Source: Bacteroidales bacterium | Lineage (GTDB): Bacteria; Bacteroidota; Bacteroidia; Bacteroidales; CAIWKO01 | Assembly (NCBI GenBank): GCA_023228145.1 | Contig: JALOBU010000009.1 | Location: 1 to 64,000, forward strand | Length of the DNA stretch: 64,000 nt | Direction: 5' to 3' | The notes under the pieces: model-generated | Told to the model about the DNA's origin: nothing | Database searches by the model: none | Seen by the model: the letters and a program-made list of their open reading frames with translations, nothing else | Position numbers and translations under genes: made by a program | Shown here: positions 16,907-25,295 of the stretch, in pieces | Layout: the number at the start of each line of letters is the position of its first letter | How positions within the stretch are numbered: position 1 is the stretch's first letter

Positions 16907-18133
16907 ATGTTATCATTCCTAAGGTTATCTTTATTCATATTTAATATCTTTTTCTTTTTTGCTACGTTTTCACAAACCGCCAATTCATTATTTGAAGCAG
17001 GCGAAAAGAAATTCCATGAAAAAGATTATACTGCTGCAATAGCAGAATTCACAAAATGCGTTGAAAAAAACGAGTTTTTTTATGAAGCATATACAGGAAG
17101 AGGAAACTGTTATGTTATGCAAAAAAATTTCGATGCTGCCCTGAAAGATTTTAACAAGGCAATAGAAATCTTTCCCAAATATTATCAAGCTTATACCTTA
17201 CGTGGAAAAGTTTATGCAGAACTGAAAGATTTTAAGAAAGCCATTGCTGACTATGGGAAAACTATAGAGTTGAAGCCCGAATACGAGGAAGCATACCTTG
17301 CCCGTGCTGAACTTTATAGCAGAAGCAACGACTTAAAACAGGCTTTTAGTGACCTTACAAAAGCAATACTGATAAACAGTGAAAATCAGGAAACTTACTT
17401 AAAAAGGGCTGCTGTCAGCGAAAAACTAAAAAAAGAAAAGGATGCCCTGGCTGATTATACAGCCGCCATAAAAATAAAAGCCACTTTAGCTGAAGCTTAT
17501 TACCGCAGAGGCCTGATTTATGAAAAAGAAAGCAAATACTCCCTTGCTGCCTCTGACTTTCTGAAAGCAACAGAACTGAAAATGAGCAACAAGGATATTC
17601 ATTCCCATTGTGCCACGGTATGTTTCCTTTCGGGCAATTATGAAAAAGCTGCCGAACACATTACAATGCTTTTAACCATATTTAATCTAAAAGATGCCAA
17701 GTTGTATTATAAAAGAGCGATTTGTTATTACCATACTGATAAACTTGAGGAAGCTCTGAAAGACTTTACAAAATCGAGCCAGTTAGATCCGAAAAATGAT
17801 TCTGCACATCTATACATGGCTAAATTATACATCAGCCGGCATAATTCCAAAAGTGCACAGCTTTGTTATACCAAAGCCATAAATGCCAATGCCGGTAATG
17901 CCGAAGCCTATGCCGGAAGGGCCTCATTATGGTTTACCCAGAATAAATATGAAGCCGCACTTAACGACTATAACAATGCCTTGAGAATTATTCCCTGTGC
18001 AGAATGGTATTTTTTTCGCTCTGAATGCAAAGAAGCCCTGAATGACCTAAAAGGAATGTGCGATGATATCAAATCATCGGCAGCTCTAGGATATCCGAAA
18101 GCGACCAAAGTTCTTGAAGCAAAGTGCCAATAA
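16907..18133 (+). CDS. Secreted TPR-repeat protein
   Basis: The protein has 408 aa. The ATG at 16907 gives a clean signal peptide (MLSFLRLSLFIFNIFFFFAT, then FSQ); an upstream TTG is less likely. The remainder is about ten TPR units with typical spacing (EKKFHEKDYTAAIAEFTKCV; AYYRRGLIYEKESKYSLAAS; AEAYAGRASLWFTQNKYEAA). No catalytic domain is visible. It is probably a periplasmic scaffold. It is transcribed alone, with a promoter element just upstream and a new promoter before the next gene. Confidence 0.85.
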   Translation: MLSFLRLSLFIFNIFFFFATFSQTANSLFEAGEKKFHEKDYTAAIAEFTKCVEKNEFFYEAYTGRGNCYVMQKNFDAALKDFNKAIEIFPKYYQAYTLRGKVYAELKDFKKAIADYGKTIELKPEYEEAYLARAELYSRSNDLKQAFSDLTKAILINSENQETYLKRAAVSEKLKKEKDALADYTAAIKIKATLAEAYYRRGLIYEKESKYSLAASDFLKATELKMSNKDIHSHCATVCFLSGNYEKAAEHITMLLTIFNLKDAKLYYKRAICYYHTDKLEEALKDFTKSSQLDPKNDSAHLYMAKLYISRHNSKSAQLCYTKAINANAGNAEAYAGRASLWFTQNKYEAALNDYNNALRIIPCAEWYFFRSECKEALNDLKGMCDDIKSSAALGYPKATKVLEAKCQ

Positions 18134-18184
18134 TTTAATTTCTTATCTGAAGTAAGAAAATGTATCTTTTTTTTAAAAAAAATT

Positions 18185-18192
18185 TAAATTTG
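18185..18192 (+). promoter_or_regulatory. -7 promoter element of the lipoprotein pair
   Basis: TAAATTTG matches TAnnTTTG, 28 bp before the ATG at 18221. Confidence 0.45.
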
Positions 18193-18220
18193 TAGTAAAT
18201 TTACTCCAAATATTTTTCAC

Positions 18221-18850
18221 ATGAAAAAAGCAAAAAGATTTCTTTTATTGATTATTTGCGGAATTCTCCTTATACCTGTGGTTAATTCATGCAAAATCGG
18301 AGATGAAGATTCCGATTTTACTATTTATTCTAGAAAATACCGCCTTTGCCAGAACTGGAGCTTTTCGTACTATAAACATGTGGTACAACATAACGACACC
18401 ATTGTTACTAACGAATACGATGGTTCGTCATATATCACTGTTATTGGCAATAAAGTGTACATTTCTTCAGCCACCATGAGAATATCCTTTAATACCAATG
18501 GTACCTATGTCTGGGATGAGTACATTGCCAACGACACTTCTGTTTATACTTACAAGGAAGAGGGATATTGGTACTTTACCGGTGGCGGTAGCGACACAGA
18601 GACCCAATATAAAGAATTACTGGCTTTGCAAAAAATAAAATCCACACAAACAATGCAGATAGCCGGTGTCACAACAACCAACACCTATGAAGGCTCCGGG
18701 ACACTACAAACCACTATTTACAGGCTTATCAAGCTTGCCATCGACGAAGTTAAAATGGAGTCACGCGTGGAAAAGCAATACATACAAGGCGACCAAACCA
18801 TACTGGATATTGTTACAACGGAAATAAACCTGACAATGGGTGCAAATTAA
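18221..18850 (+). CDS. Lipoprotein of unknown function, paralogue of the next gene
   Basis: The protein has 209 aa and a lipobox at PVVNSC (Cys ~24). The mature part is rich in beta-type sequence with the order: short N-terminal strand, central SFNTNGTYVWDEYIANDTS, then EEGYWYFTGGG and ELLALQKIKSTQ. The next gene has the same order (GSYYYKESFQDDT, NGLWYFTNKNGEAG, ELLAIQITKLVN), so the two are paralogues. This layout recalls lipocalin-like proteins of Bacteroidota, where an NG.Y and a GxWyf motif recur, but I cannot name a family with confidence. The two genes lie 25 bp apart and end at a strong terminator. Confidence 0.7.
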   Translation: MKKAKRFLLLIICGILLIPVVNSCKIGDEDSDFTIYSRKYRLCQNWSFSYYKHVVQHNDTIVTNEYDGSSYITVIGNKVYISSATMRISFNTNGTYVWDEYIANDTSVYTYKEEGYWYFTGGGSDTETQYKELLALQKIKSTQTMQIAGVTTTNTYEGSGTLQTTIYRLIKLAIDEVKMESRVEKQYIQGDQTILDIVTTEINLTMGAN

Positions 18851-18875
18851 TATTTCATTAAAAACAATGCATATT

Positions 18876-19493
18876 ATGAAAAACATAAAAAAGCTATTTA
18901 CAATTATTTGTATGTCAGCCGCCGCAGGCTTTATCATGACTTCATGCCAAAAAATTGATACCGGGAAACTTGCCGGAAATTGGAAAGTGAAAGTGATGAC
19001 AAGCACTTATGAATATCTGAATAAGAAAACTGTAACTAATTTTGACGGAACTAAAAAAAATGTGGAATATTTTGTGAATGACACCATGATAAACGGTGAA
19101 CTAACAAATTACTACAAGTTTTCTTCCTATGCTGGAGAAATAATTATTGATTTCGGGAAAAAAGGTTCCTATTATTATAAGGAATCATTTCAGGATGACA
19201 CTACCTTTGTGGCAACCACTATTGAAACGAACGGATTATGGTATTTTACTAACAAGAACGGAGAAGCAGGATATAATGCTGATGAACTTCTGGCTATCCA
19301 GATAACTAAACTAGTAAACACCTCTACCTTGATTCCCAGCAATACAACTTTGTATCAGGGAGAAAACACAACCGACATTTACCTAATAACCAAACTCACA
19401 TCCAAAGCCGTCAACCTGAAACTGGAAAAAGTGGAAACCCTAAATTTTGTGGTGTATCATACTCTGGTAAATATCGAACTGACTCCGAGATAA
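18876..19493 (+). CDS. Lipoprotein of unknown function, paralogue of the previous gene
   Basis: The protein has 205 aa. I chose the ATG at 18876 (MKNIKKLFTIICMSAAAGF, lipobox IMTSC). Upstream in-frame starts overlap the previous gene and would spoil the signal peptide. GKLAGNWKVKVMTS at the mature N-terminus and NGLWYFTNK in the middle resemble the lipocalin-like GxW pattern. It is paired with the paralogue upstream and co-transcribed with it. Function unknown. Confidence 0.7.
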   Translation: MKNIKKLFTIICMSAAAGFIMTSCQKIDTGKLAGNWKVKVMTSTYEYLNKKTVTNFDGTKKNVEYFVNDTMINGELTNYYKFSSYAGEIIIDFGKKGSYYYKESFQDDTTFVATTIETNGLWYFTNKNGEAGYNADELLAIQITKLVNTSTLIPSNTTLYQGENTTDIYLITKLTSKAVNLKLEKVETLNFVVYHTLVNIELTPR

Positions 19494-19510
19494 TCTTTGA
19501 TACTCAAAAA

Positions 19511-19540
19511 AAATCCTCCCTTCCAAGGAGGATTTTTTTT
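19511..19540 (+). terminator. Rho-independent terminator after the lipoprotein pair
   Basis: AATCCTCC, 7-base loop, GGAGGATT, then eight T (two of them counted in the stem). An A-run on the left makes it symmetrical. It lies 18 bp after the stop codon. Confidence 0.85.
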
Positions 19541-19550
19541 GCCTGCACTC

Positions 19551-20384
19551 ATGAAAAAACTAGCAAAAAATATTTTTGCCGATACATATAATCAAATACA
19601 AAAAGAACATAAAGAATTTATAAACTCCGATAAAAAGAATTCTTTTAACAGGAATGTCCTTATTATTTGCATTGTTGTTTGCCTCTCACTCACCTTTATT
19701 GAATACGCTGGTAAAAATGACGGATACTACCTTTTGATTTCTTTTATAAAAAAAATAGGTCTTACTGAAGCAGCGTCTCATATCAAGCTATACATAGAAC
19801 AAAGTGCTAATCACCAGTTGTTTTCGCTGGGATACTGGGTTTTTATTATACTAGCATTTTATTTTCTGGCTCCCGCACTGATAATAAAATATCTTTTCAG
19901 GCAAAAACTTTCAGAATACGGCCTTTGCCGTGGCAGTTTATTTAAAGAATACAGGCTTTATCTTCTATTTTTTGTCATCATGGTGCCATTAATACTTTTT
20001 TTTTCAACTACCGATGGTTTTCAGCAAAGGTACCCCTTCTACCGCATCAAACATCATGAAACGCTATGGCCGAATTTCGTCATATGGCAGGTGTTGTATT
20101 TTTTTCAGTTTGTTGCACTGGAATTTTTCTTCCGGGGCTTCATGCTTCATGGGTTAAAAAAACAGTTCGGTTATTACAGTATATTTGTGATGACCATACC
20201 TTATTGCATGATACATTTCGGGAAACCTTTTCCTGAAACTCTTGCAGCGATAATAGCCGGCATAGTATTAGGGACGATAAGCCTGAAAAGCCGTTCGATA
20301 TGGATGGGAGTCGCCATTCATTACACGGTTGCGCTTTCAATGGATATTGCCGCATTATGGCAGAAAGGATATTGGTTTAATTAA
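19551..20384 (+). CDS. CPBP-family intramembrane metalloprotease-like protein
   Basis: The protein has 277 aa with about six to eight membrane helices. The start at 19551 is chosen because an earlier start (19497) would read through the terminator. CPBP (Rce1/Abi) motifs are at residues 191-195 (EFFFR), H222 (CMIHFG) and H257 (AIHYTVALSMD). In the usual motif 1 the sequence is EExxxR; here the first Glu is Leu (ALEFFFRGF), as in a subset of the family, so activity is uncertain. Bacterial members are implicated in processing of peptides or prenylated-like substrates; the substrate here is unknown. Confidence 0.8.
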   Translation: MKKLAKNIFADTYNQIQKEHKEFINSDKKNSFNRNVLIICIVVCLSLTFIEYAGKNDGYYLLISFIKKIGLTEAASHIKLYIEQSANHQLFSLGYWVFIILAFYFLAPALIIKYLFRQKLSEYGLCRGSLFKEYRLYLLFFVIMVPLILFFSTTDGFQQRYPFYRIKHHETLWPNFVIWQVLYFFQFVALEFFFRGFMLHGLKKQFGYYSIFVMTIPYCMIHFGKPFPETLAAIIAGIVLGTISLKSRSIWMGVAIHYTVALSMDIAALWQKGYWFN

Positions 20385-20416
20385 TTATCAATTCTTATTG
20401 TTAATCAACTTAATTG

Positions 20417-20424
20417 TAACTTTG
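20417..20424 (+). promoter_or_regulatory. -7 promoter element of ribBA
   Basis: TAACTTTG matches TAnnTTTG, 20 bp before the ATG. The leader is too short to hold an FMN riboswitch. Confidence 0.45.
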
Positions 20425-20443
20425 CATTTGAAAACCAGCAGAC

Positions 20444-21658
20444 ATGGATAAGAAACTGAACACTATCGAAGAAGCTATTGAAGACTTCCGGCAAGGAAAG
20501 ATAATCATTGTGGTGGATGACGAAGACCGCGAAAACGAAGGGGATTTTATCACTGCAGCCGAGACTATAACTCCCGAGAAAGTAAATTTTATGGCAAAGC
20601 ATGGCAGGGGGTTGATTTGTGCACCCGTCAGCGTTGATATTTGTGAAAAACTCGACTTGCAGATGATGGTGAGCAAAAACACTTCTTCGCATGAGACACA
20701 ATTTACCGTTTCTGTTGACCTGTTGGGCTATGGATGTACTACGGGCATTTCGGCAGGTGACCGGGCCAAAACTATCAAAGCACTTTCAAACGATAAAACC
20801 AAGCCAGAAGAACTGGGGAGACCGGGACATATTTTTCCTCTCCGGGCAAAGGACGGAGGCGTGCTGCGCCGTGCCGGGCATACCGAAGCCACCATCGACC
20901 TGGCACGCCTTGCCGGATTAAAACCCGTTGGCGCTTTGGTGGAGATCATGAATGAAGATGGCACGATGGCACGATTGATGGACCTGTTTGAAATAAGGGA
21001 ACATTTCAAACTGAAAATGATTTCGATAAAAGACCTTATTGCTTACCGCATCAAAAACGAAAGCCTGATCGAAAAAGAAGAAACCGTTGACCTGCCCACG
21101 GAGTGGGGAAATTTCAAACTTACACTCTACCGGGAGATCACCACAAGCCAGCTGCACATGGCGCTCACCAAAGGAAGCTGGGACAAAGATGAGAACCTTC
21201 TGGTGCGCGTGCATTCATCGTGCATGACCGGCGATATCTTTGGCTCGTGCCGCTGCGACTGTGGCATGCAGTTGCACCATGCCATGCAGATGATTGAAAA
21301 AGAAGGCAAGGGAATAATAATTTATATGAACCAGGAAGGACGCGGCATCGGGCTGGAAAACAAATTAAAATCCTATCATCTCCAGGAACTGGGGTACGAC
21401 ACCATTGAAGCCAATGAAAAACTCGGGTTTAAAGCCGACGAACGCGACTACGGAATTGGCGCACAAATCATACGCGACCTGGGGGCCAGCAAAATAAGGC
21501 TCATCACCAACAACCCAAAGAAAAAAAGCGGGCTGACCGGCTACGGCATCGAAATAATTGAAAATATTCCCATCGTTATCAAGCCCAACAAGTACAACAA
21601 AAACTACCTGAAGACCAAGCAGGACAGGATGGGGCACATTCTGAATATTGAAGATTAA
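20444..21658 (+). CDS. ribBA: Bifunctional DHBP synthase / GTP cyclohydrolase II (RibBA)
   Basis: The protein has 404 aa, the normal size of the fusion. The N-terminal half (to about residue 205) is 3,4-dihydroxy-2-butanone-4-phosphate synthase: VDDEDRENEGDF, GYGCTTGISAGDR, RRAGHTEA. The C-terminal half is GTP cyclohydrolase II: RVHSSCMTGDIFGSCRCDCG with the three zinc Cys, and MNQEGRGIGL. The two activities make the two precursors of riboflavin from ribulose-5-phosphate and GTP. No other rib gene lies nearby. Its DNA looks more GC-rich than its neighbours, most clearly between 20,800 and 21,550, which may reflect high expression and codon choice or transfer. Confidence 0.97.
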   Translation: MDKKLNTIEEAIEDFRQGKIIIVVDDEDRENEGDFITAAETITPEKVNFMAKHGRGLICAPVSVDICEKLDLQMMVSKNTSSHETQFTVSVDLLGYGCTTGISAGDRAKTIKALSNDKTKPEELGRPGHIFPLRAKDGGVLRRAGHTEATIDLARLAGLKPVGALVEIMNEDGTMARLMDLFEIREHFKLKMISIKDLIAYRIKNESLIEKEETVDLPTEWGNFKLTLYREITTSQLHMALTKGSWDKDENLLVRVHSSCMTGDIFGSCRCDCGMQLHHAMQMIEKEGKGIIIYMNQEGRGIGLENKLKSYHLQELGYDTIEANEKLGFKADERDYGIGAQIIRDLGASKIRLITNNPKKKSGLTGYGIEIIENIPIVIKPNKYNKNYLKTKQDRMGHILNIED

Positions 21659-21728
21659 TTTTAATCGGATTTTGATTAATGAATATCGATTAAAGATTTT
21701 TGATTTAAGAAGTAAAACAAATACCATC

Positions 21729-22109
21729 ATGAACAAATTTGATTTGGAAGAACGATTAATTGACTTTGCTGTTCTTATTGTAGAGATCGATGAAACATTG
21801 CAAAAAACAAGAGCCGGAGCATATTTCGGAGGACAGTTATTGCGTTCGGGAAGTTCACCTGCTTTAAATTATGGGGAGGCGCAAAGTGGAGAGTCACGAA
21901 GAGATTTTATTCATAAAATTAAAATTATTTTAAAAGAACTCCGTGAAACTATGATTTGTTTAAAAATTATTAAAAGGTCTAAACTCATTCAGCAATTGAG
22001 CCTTATTGATACTGCATTAAAAGAAAATAATGAGTTGATTTCCATTTTTGTTAAAAGTGCAGAAACGGCACAAAAAAATCTTGATGCAGCAAGCAAAAAA
22101 AGAAATTGA
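21729..22109 (+). CDS. Four-helix-bundle protein (23S rRNA intervening-sequence protein family)
   Basis: The protein has 126 aa starting at MNKFDLEERLIDFAVLIV. The motifs GGQLLRSGSSPALNYGEAQS, then the SRRDFIHKIKIILKELRET and MICLKIIK patterns, are diagnostic of the S23-type four-helix-bundle family. That family was first seen encoded inside 23S rRNA intervening sequences and is widespread as free-standing genes in Bacteroidota. Its function is unknown. It sits between ribBA and tag, flanked by short inverted repeats, and looks like a small insertion. Confidence 0.88.
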   Translation: MNKFDLEERLIDFAVLIVEIDETLQKTRAGAYFGGQLLRSGSSPALNYGEAQSGESRRDFIHKIKIILKELRETMICLKIIKRSKLIQQLSLIDTALKENNELISIFVKSAETAQKNLDAASKKRN

Positions 22110-22131
22110 TTTAAGAATCCGCCATGACGGA

Positions 22132-22176
22132 TGATTAACGAAGAAGTCCCAATCATAAATCATCATTCGTTAATCA
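22132..22176. repeat. 11-bp inverted repeat (possible hairpin)
   Basis: TGATTAACGAA (22132-22142) and TTCGTTAATCA (22166-22176) pair perfectly around a 23-base loop. No T-run follows. It is part of the 3' flank of the four-helix-bundle gene. Confidence 0.6.
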
Positions 22177-22194
22177 GTGTTCGATATTCAATAG

Positions 22195-22202
22195 TATCTT
22201 TG
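22195..22202 (+). promoter_or_regulatory. -7 promoter element of tag
   Basis: TATCTTTG matches TAnnTTTG, 37 bp before the ATG and immediately after the right-hand inverted repeat. Confidence 0.4.
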
Positions 22203-22239
22203 AGAAATTGTTTCTTAATTCATAAAAAAATCCTTCCCT

Positions 22240-22806
22240 ATGAAAAACCGTTGCCCCTGGCCTGCCGATGATGCACTGATGATAAAATATCACGATGAAG
22301 AATGGGGTATCCCTGTTCATGATGACCGGAAACTGTTTGAGTTTATGGTGCTCGATGCCTTTCAGGCAGGGTTGAGCTGGAAAACCATTTTACATAAGCG
22401 CGAAGCATTCCGGAAAGCATTTGATAATTTTGAACCAAAAAAAGTTGCAAAATACAGCAGCAAAAAAATTTCTGAGCTTATAGAAAATCAGGAAATTATA
22501 CGCAACCGGCAAAAGATAGCTGCAACCATTAAAAACGCACAATGCTTTCTCGAAGTACAAAAAGAATACGGAAGTTTCGATACCTTTATCTGGCAGTTTA
22601 CCAGAGGAAAAACAAAAATAAATAGATGTATAGCAACATCTGATATTGCCGTTAACAGTTCCGAATCGGATGCTATGAGCCGGGAACTCAAAAGACGTGG
22701 ATTTTCGTTTGTGGGCTCAACAATTTGTTATGCCTTTATGCAGGCTGCCGGCATGGTAAACGACCATCTGATAAGCTGTTTCAGGTACGAAGAAATTAAA
22801 AAATAA
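22240..22806 (+). CDS. tag: DNA-3-methyladenine glycosylase I
   Basis: The protein has 188 aa, the usual length. It begins with RCPWPADDALMIKYHDEEWG and contains FEFMVLDAFQAGLSWKTIL and the C-terminal GSTICYAFMQAAGMVNDH motif. The zinc-binding residues of Tag are present: Cys5, His18, and the His and Cys of NDHLISCF near the end. The enzyme removes 3-methyladenine from alkylated DNA in base-excision repair. It appears to be monocistronic. Confidence 0.95.
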   Translation: MKNRCPWPADDALMIKYHDEEWGIPVHDDRKLFEFMVLDAFQAGLSWKTILHKREAFRKAFDNFEPKKVAKYSSKKISELIENQEIIRNRQKIAATIKNAQCFLEVQKEYGSFDTFIWQFTRGKTKINRCIATSDIAVNSSESDAMSRELKRRGFSFVGSTICYAFMQAAGMVNDHLISCFRYEEIKK

Positions 22807-23146
22807 TATTTTGTCGCTTTAGACAATATTGTTAACATATAATACAACTTAAATACTTTAGAGTTTTGTTTGTGAGGTTCAATTGTATTAATATTTATTA
22901 AACAATAAATAAAAATTAGTTTAAAATGACAAATTCCAGCCTATCCAACTTACATGAAGAAATCAAGTAATGCAATTAATCCAATAAGATTTCTCAACAC
23001 CATAATATTTAAGACTACTTGTTTAAATCTTTTTTATAAATCATGACAAAATATTCTTTTCATTCCTTCAACAAATAATTGTATTAATTTACGGTATTAA
23101 TTATTAAAGTTTTCTATCTTTGTTATAAAAAATTAAAACTACAGTT
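22807..23146. other. AT-rich intergenic region
   Basis: These 340 bp have no coding potential that I can see. A weak TTGTC/GACAA hairpin lies just after tag, and a promoter element for the next gene at 23115-23122. Confidence 0.6.
23115..23122 (+). promoter_or_regulatory. -7 promoter element of the secreted protein gene
   Basis: TATCTTTG matches TAnnTTTG, 24 bp before the ATG at 23147. Confidence 0.45.
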
Positions 23147-23740
23147 ATGAAAAAAGTTTTTATTTTAATCTTCGCTGTTCTTATTTTTGGAAATACCCAA
23201 AACGTATTTTCACAACAGGAAAACAAGTCCGAAAACTGGCTTAAGACAGGAAGTAAACTAACCTATCACCTTCTCAACATTTCCAAAGAATATGATTTTG
23301 TTATTACCGACCTGGTGATGGATAACAACATTGCTTTTACCTGGAATATGACAGCTCCAGCCAACAGTAGTGGCAAGGTTAAAATGTTTTACGGAGCCAT
23401 TGATACAGCAAATAAAATAGTTAATTATTTTTCCAACGGTTCGTCACAAAATATGGTGAACAAAACCACTGTTTGGCTGAGCCGCAAAGTGTATAAAAAG
23501 ATTAAAAGCGAGTCTCCCACTACCCTCATAATAGATGACACTGAAGAGATTGTTAATTTTATACGCAACGAAAAATATCCTATCACGGTGGATGGTGCTA
23601 AGCTCGACTATGATGTTATGGTTGCCGAGTCAGCAACGGGTAGTAAATTCTGGATTTTAGACAATCCCCAGTACCCGCTTATTATTAAAATGGAACTTGC
23701 ATTCACCATTGACCTTCGATCTGTGGAAACAAAAAAGTAA
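23147..23740 (+). CDS. Secreted protein of unknown function
   Basis: The protein has 197 aa with a signal peptide (MKKVFILIFAVLIFGNTQNV, then FSQ). The mature part has no cysteines and alternates short beta-type strands (KLTYHLLNISKEYDFVITDL; IAFTWNMTAP; TVWLSRKVYKKI). It ends with a segment GSKFWILDNPQYPLIIKMEL that resembles the 'W-NP--PLIIKM' end of small Bacteroidota periplasmic beta proteins. I do not recognise the family. It is monocistronic and convergent with the oxoacid oxidoreductase operon. Confidence 0.7.
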   Translation: MKKVFILIFAVLIFGNTQNVFSQQENKSENWLKTGSKLTYHLLNISKEYDFVITDLVMDNNIAFTWNMTAPANSSGKVKMFYGAIDTANKIVNYFSNGSSQNMVNKTTVWLSRKVYKKIKSESPTTLIIDDTEEIVNFIRNEKYPITVDGAKLDYDVMVAESATGSKFWILDNPQYPLIIKMELAFTIDLRSVETKK

Positions 23741-23850
23741 GTTAATACTTTGGAGAAGTTAATACCGGAGTACGATGCACATAAGGTTTTATTCGCGCTG
23801 CGGCTTCTTGTATGATTTTATTATCCGGACTTTCATTTCTCTGCATTAAA

Positions 23851-23880
23851 AAAGGCTTGTATCCTAAGACCCAAGCCCTT
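23851..23880 (-). terminator. Rho-independent terminator of the oxoacid oxidoreductase operon
   Basis: On the minus strand GGCTTG, a 12-base loop and CAAGCC are followed by TTTTTTAA. It lies about 30 bp after the last stop codon. A matching A-run on the other side may let it act for both strands. Confidence 0.7.
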
Positions 23881-23911
23881 TAATAATTAATGATTTTTTA
23901 ATTAAAGAGTT

Positions 23912-24463
23912 TCACAACTTATGTACTTCTTTAATAATTTCTTTTCCGATTTCTATGGCTTTTTCATTGTCTGGTATCATTCCATGATGGCGGGCCGGAA
24001 GAGATTTCTCCAGGCCTTTTCTGATGTATTCAGGGCTGATAATGGGTTTAATTTTCAGGTAAGCGCCGAGCACCATCATGTTGAACACTTTGTTCATTCC
24101 CAGTTTTGATGCTTCTTCGGCGGCATCCACACGGTAAATGTTGATGTCTTTACGTTCGGGATGGCGCGTGATGCCATTACCGTCGTATATCAGCAACCCG
24201 CCGGGTTTTACTGATTTTTCAAACTTGTCCATGGACTGCTGGTTCAGGATTATGGCCGTATCGAAAACGGTAAGTATCGGTGAACTGACACGTTCGTCAC
24301 TGACAATAACCGTCACATTGGCTGTACCTCCACGCATTTCTGGGCCATAGGAAGGCATCCAGCTTACTTCTTTATTTTGCATAACACCGGAATAGGCAAG
24401 AATTTTACCCATAGATAAAACTCCTTGTCCGCCGAAGCCTGCTATTATTATTTCTTCTGTCAT
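23912..24463 (-). CDS. 2-oxoacid:ferredoxin oxidoreductase, gamma subunit
   Basis: The protein has 183 aa. GFGGQGVLSMGKILAYSG at the N-terminus and MPSYGPEMRGGTANVTVIVS are the signature of the gamma subunit of the pyruvate/2-oxoacid:ferredoxin oxidoreductase family. It is the last gene of the operon, 52 bp after the beta subunit. With the alpha, beta and ferredoxin-like subunits it forms a four-part enzyme that oxidatively decarboxylates a 2-oxoacid to an acyl-CoA and passes electrons to ferredoxin. Confidence 0.93.
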   Translation of the reverse strand: MTEEIIIAGFGGQGVLSMGKILAYSGVMQNKEVSWMPSYGPEMRGGTANVTVIVSDERVSSPILTVFDTAIILNQQSMDKFEKSVKPGGLLIYDGNGITRHPERKDINIYRVDAAEEASKLGMNKVFNMMVLGAYLKIKPIISPEYIRKGLEKSLPARHHGMIPDNEKAIEIGKEIIKEVHKL

Positions 24464-24515
24464 TTTTCAGTTTTTTATATTATTGTTTTCACTAATAATT
24501 ATTTTTGCCAAATTA

Positions 24516-25292
24516 CTATTCAGCAGGGACTTTTATATCGCCCAAAGGATAGAACGGGAACATATTTTCTTCCATCCATTTATTTGCCTGTACCGGGGTC
24601 ATTTTCCATCCTGAGTTGCAGTTTGAAACGATTTCAATGAAAGAAACACCTTTTTTAGCATAAGAAAGTTCAAATCCTTTTCTGATAGCTCTTTTTGTTT
24701 TACGAACGTTAGCCGGAGTATGAACTGAATGGCGCGTTACAAAACAAGTTCCCGGAAGTGTGGCAACCAATTCGGTAATTTTCAATGGGTTACCCATAAT
24801 TTTGGGGTCTCTTCCGTAAGGGCAGGTAGATGCTTTCATGCCGGGTAATGTAGTTGGAGCCATCTGGCCTCCGGTCATCCCGTAAATACCGTTGTTGATA
24901 AAGATGATCACGATATTTTCGCCGCGGTTGCACGCATGAATGGTTTCTGCAGTACCAATGGCGGCGAGGTCTCCATCGCCCTGATAGGTAAAAACATATT
25001 TTTCGGGCATCAGCCTTTTGATCGCTGTGGCAAGTGCCGGAGCGCGTCCGTGTGCTGCTTCCTGCATATCAATATTCATATAATCATAGGCAAATACGGA
25101 ACAACCCACGGGAGCCACGCCGATAGTTTCGGCCTGAATCCCCATTTCATCCACTACTTCCATTACCATTCTGTGTGCCGTGCCGTGTCCGCAGCCGGGG
25201 CAATAATGCATCACCTTGTCGGTAAGCAGCTTGGTTCTTTTGTAAACCAGGTTTTCGGGTTTTATTATTTGTTCTTTTGTGATTGTTTCCAT
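24516..25292 (-). CDS. 2-oxoacid:ferredoxin oxidoreductase, beta (TPP-binding) subunit
   Basis: The protein has 258 aa. The thiamine-pyrophosphate motifs are YQGDGDLAAIGTAETIHA (GDGD...) and IIFINNGIYGMTGGQMAPT. An N-terminal CPGCGHGTAHRM motif supplies residues for the proximal cluster or fold seen in this family. It belongs to the 2-oxoglutarate/2-oxoisovalerate (KorB/VorA) group rather than to single-chain pyruvate:ferredoxin oxidoreductase. It lies 3 bp after the alpha gene, so the two are translationally coupled. Confidence 0.94.
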   Translation of the reverse strand: METITKEQIIKPENLVYKRTKLLTDKVMHYCPGCGHGTAHRMVMEVVDEMGIQAETIGVAPVGCSVFAYDYMNIDMQEAAHGRAPALATAIKRLMPEKYVFTYQGDGDLAAIGTAETIHACNRGENIVIIFINNGIYGMTGGQMAPTTLPGMKASTCPYGRDPKIMGNPLKITELVATLPGTCFVTRHSVHTPANVRKTKRAIRKGFELSYAKKGVSFIEIVSNCNSGWKMTPVQANKWMEENMFPFYPLGDIKVPAE

Positions 25293-25295
25293 GGT

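Larger units (their letters stand above)
21680..22190. repeat. Inverted repeats flanking the four-helix-bundle gene
   Basis: TGAATATCGA at 21680-21689 recurs inverted as TCGATATTCA at 22181-22190, bracketing the gene at 21729-22109. The flanks are also rich in GATTAA/TTAATC words in both orientations. Confidence 0.5.

Noticed and set aside
19497..19550. Earlier start for the CPBP gene
   Set aside because: The extra 18 codons translate the terminator hairpin of the previous transcription unit.
20385..20443. FMN riboswitch before ribBA
   Set aside because: The 59-bp spacer is too short for the aptamer and the promoter element lies inside it.
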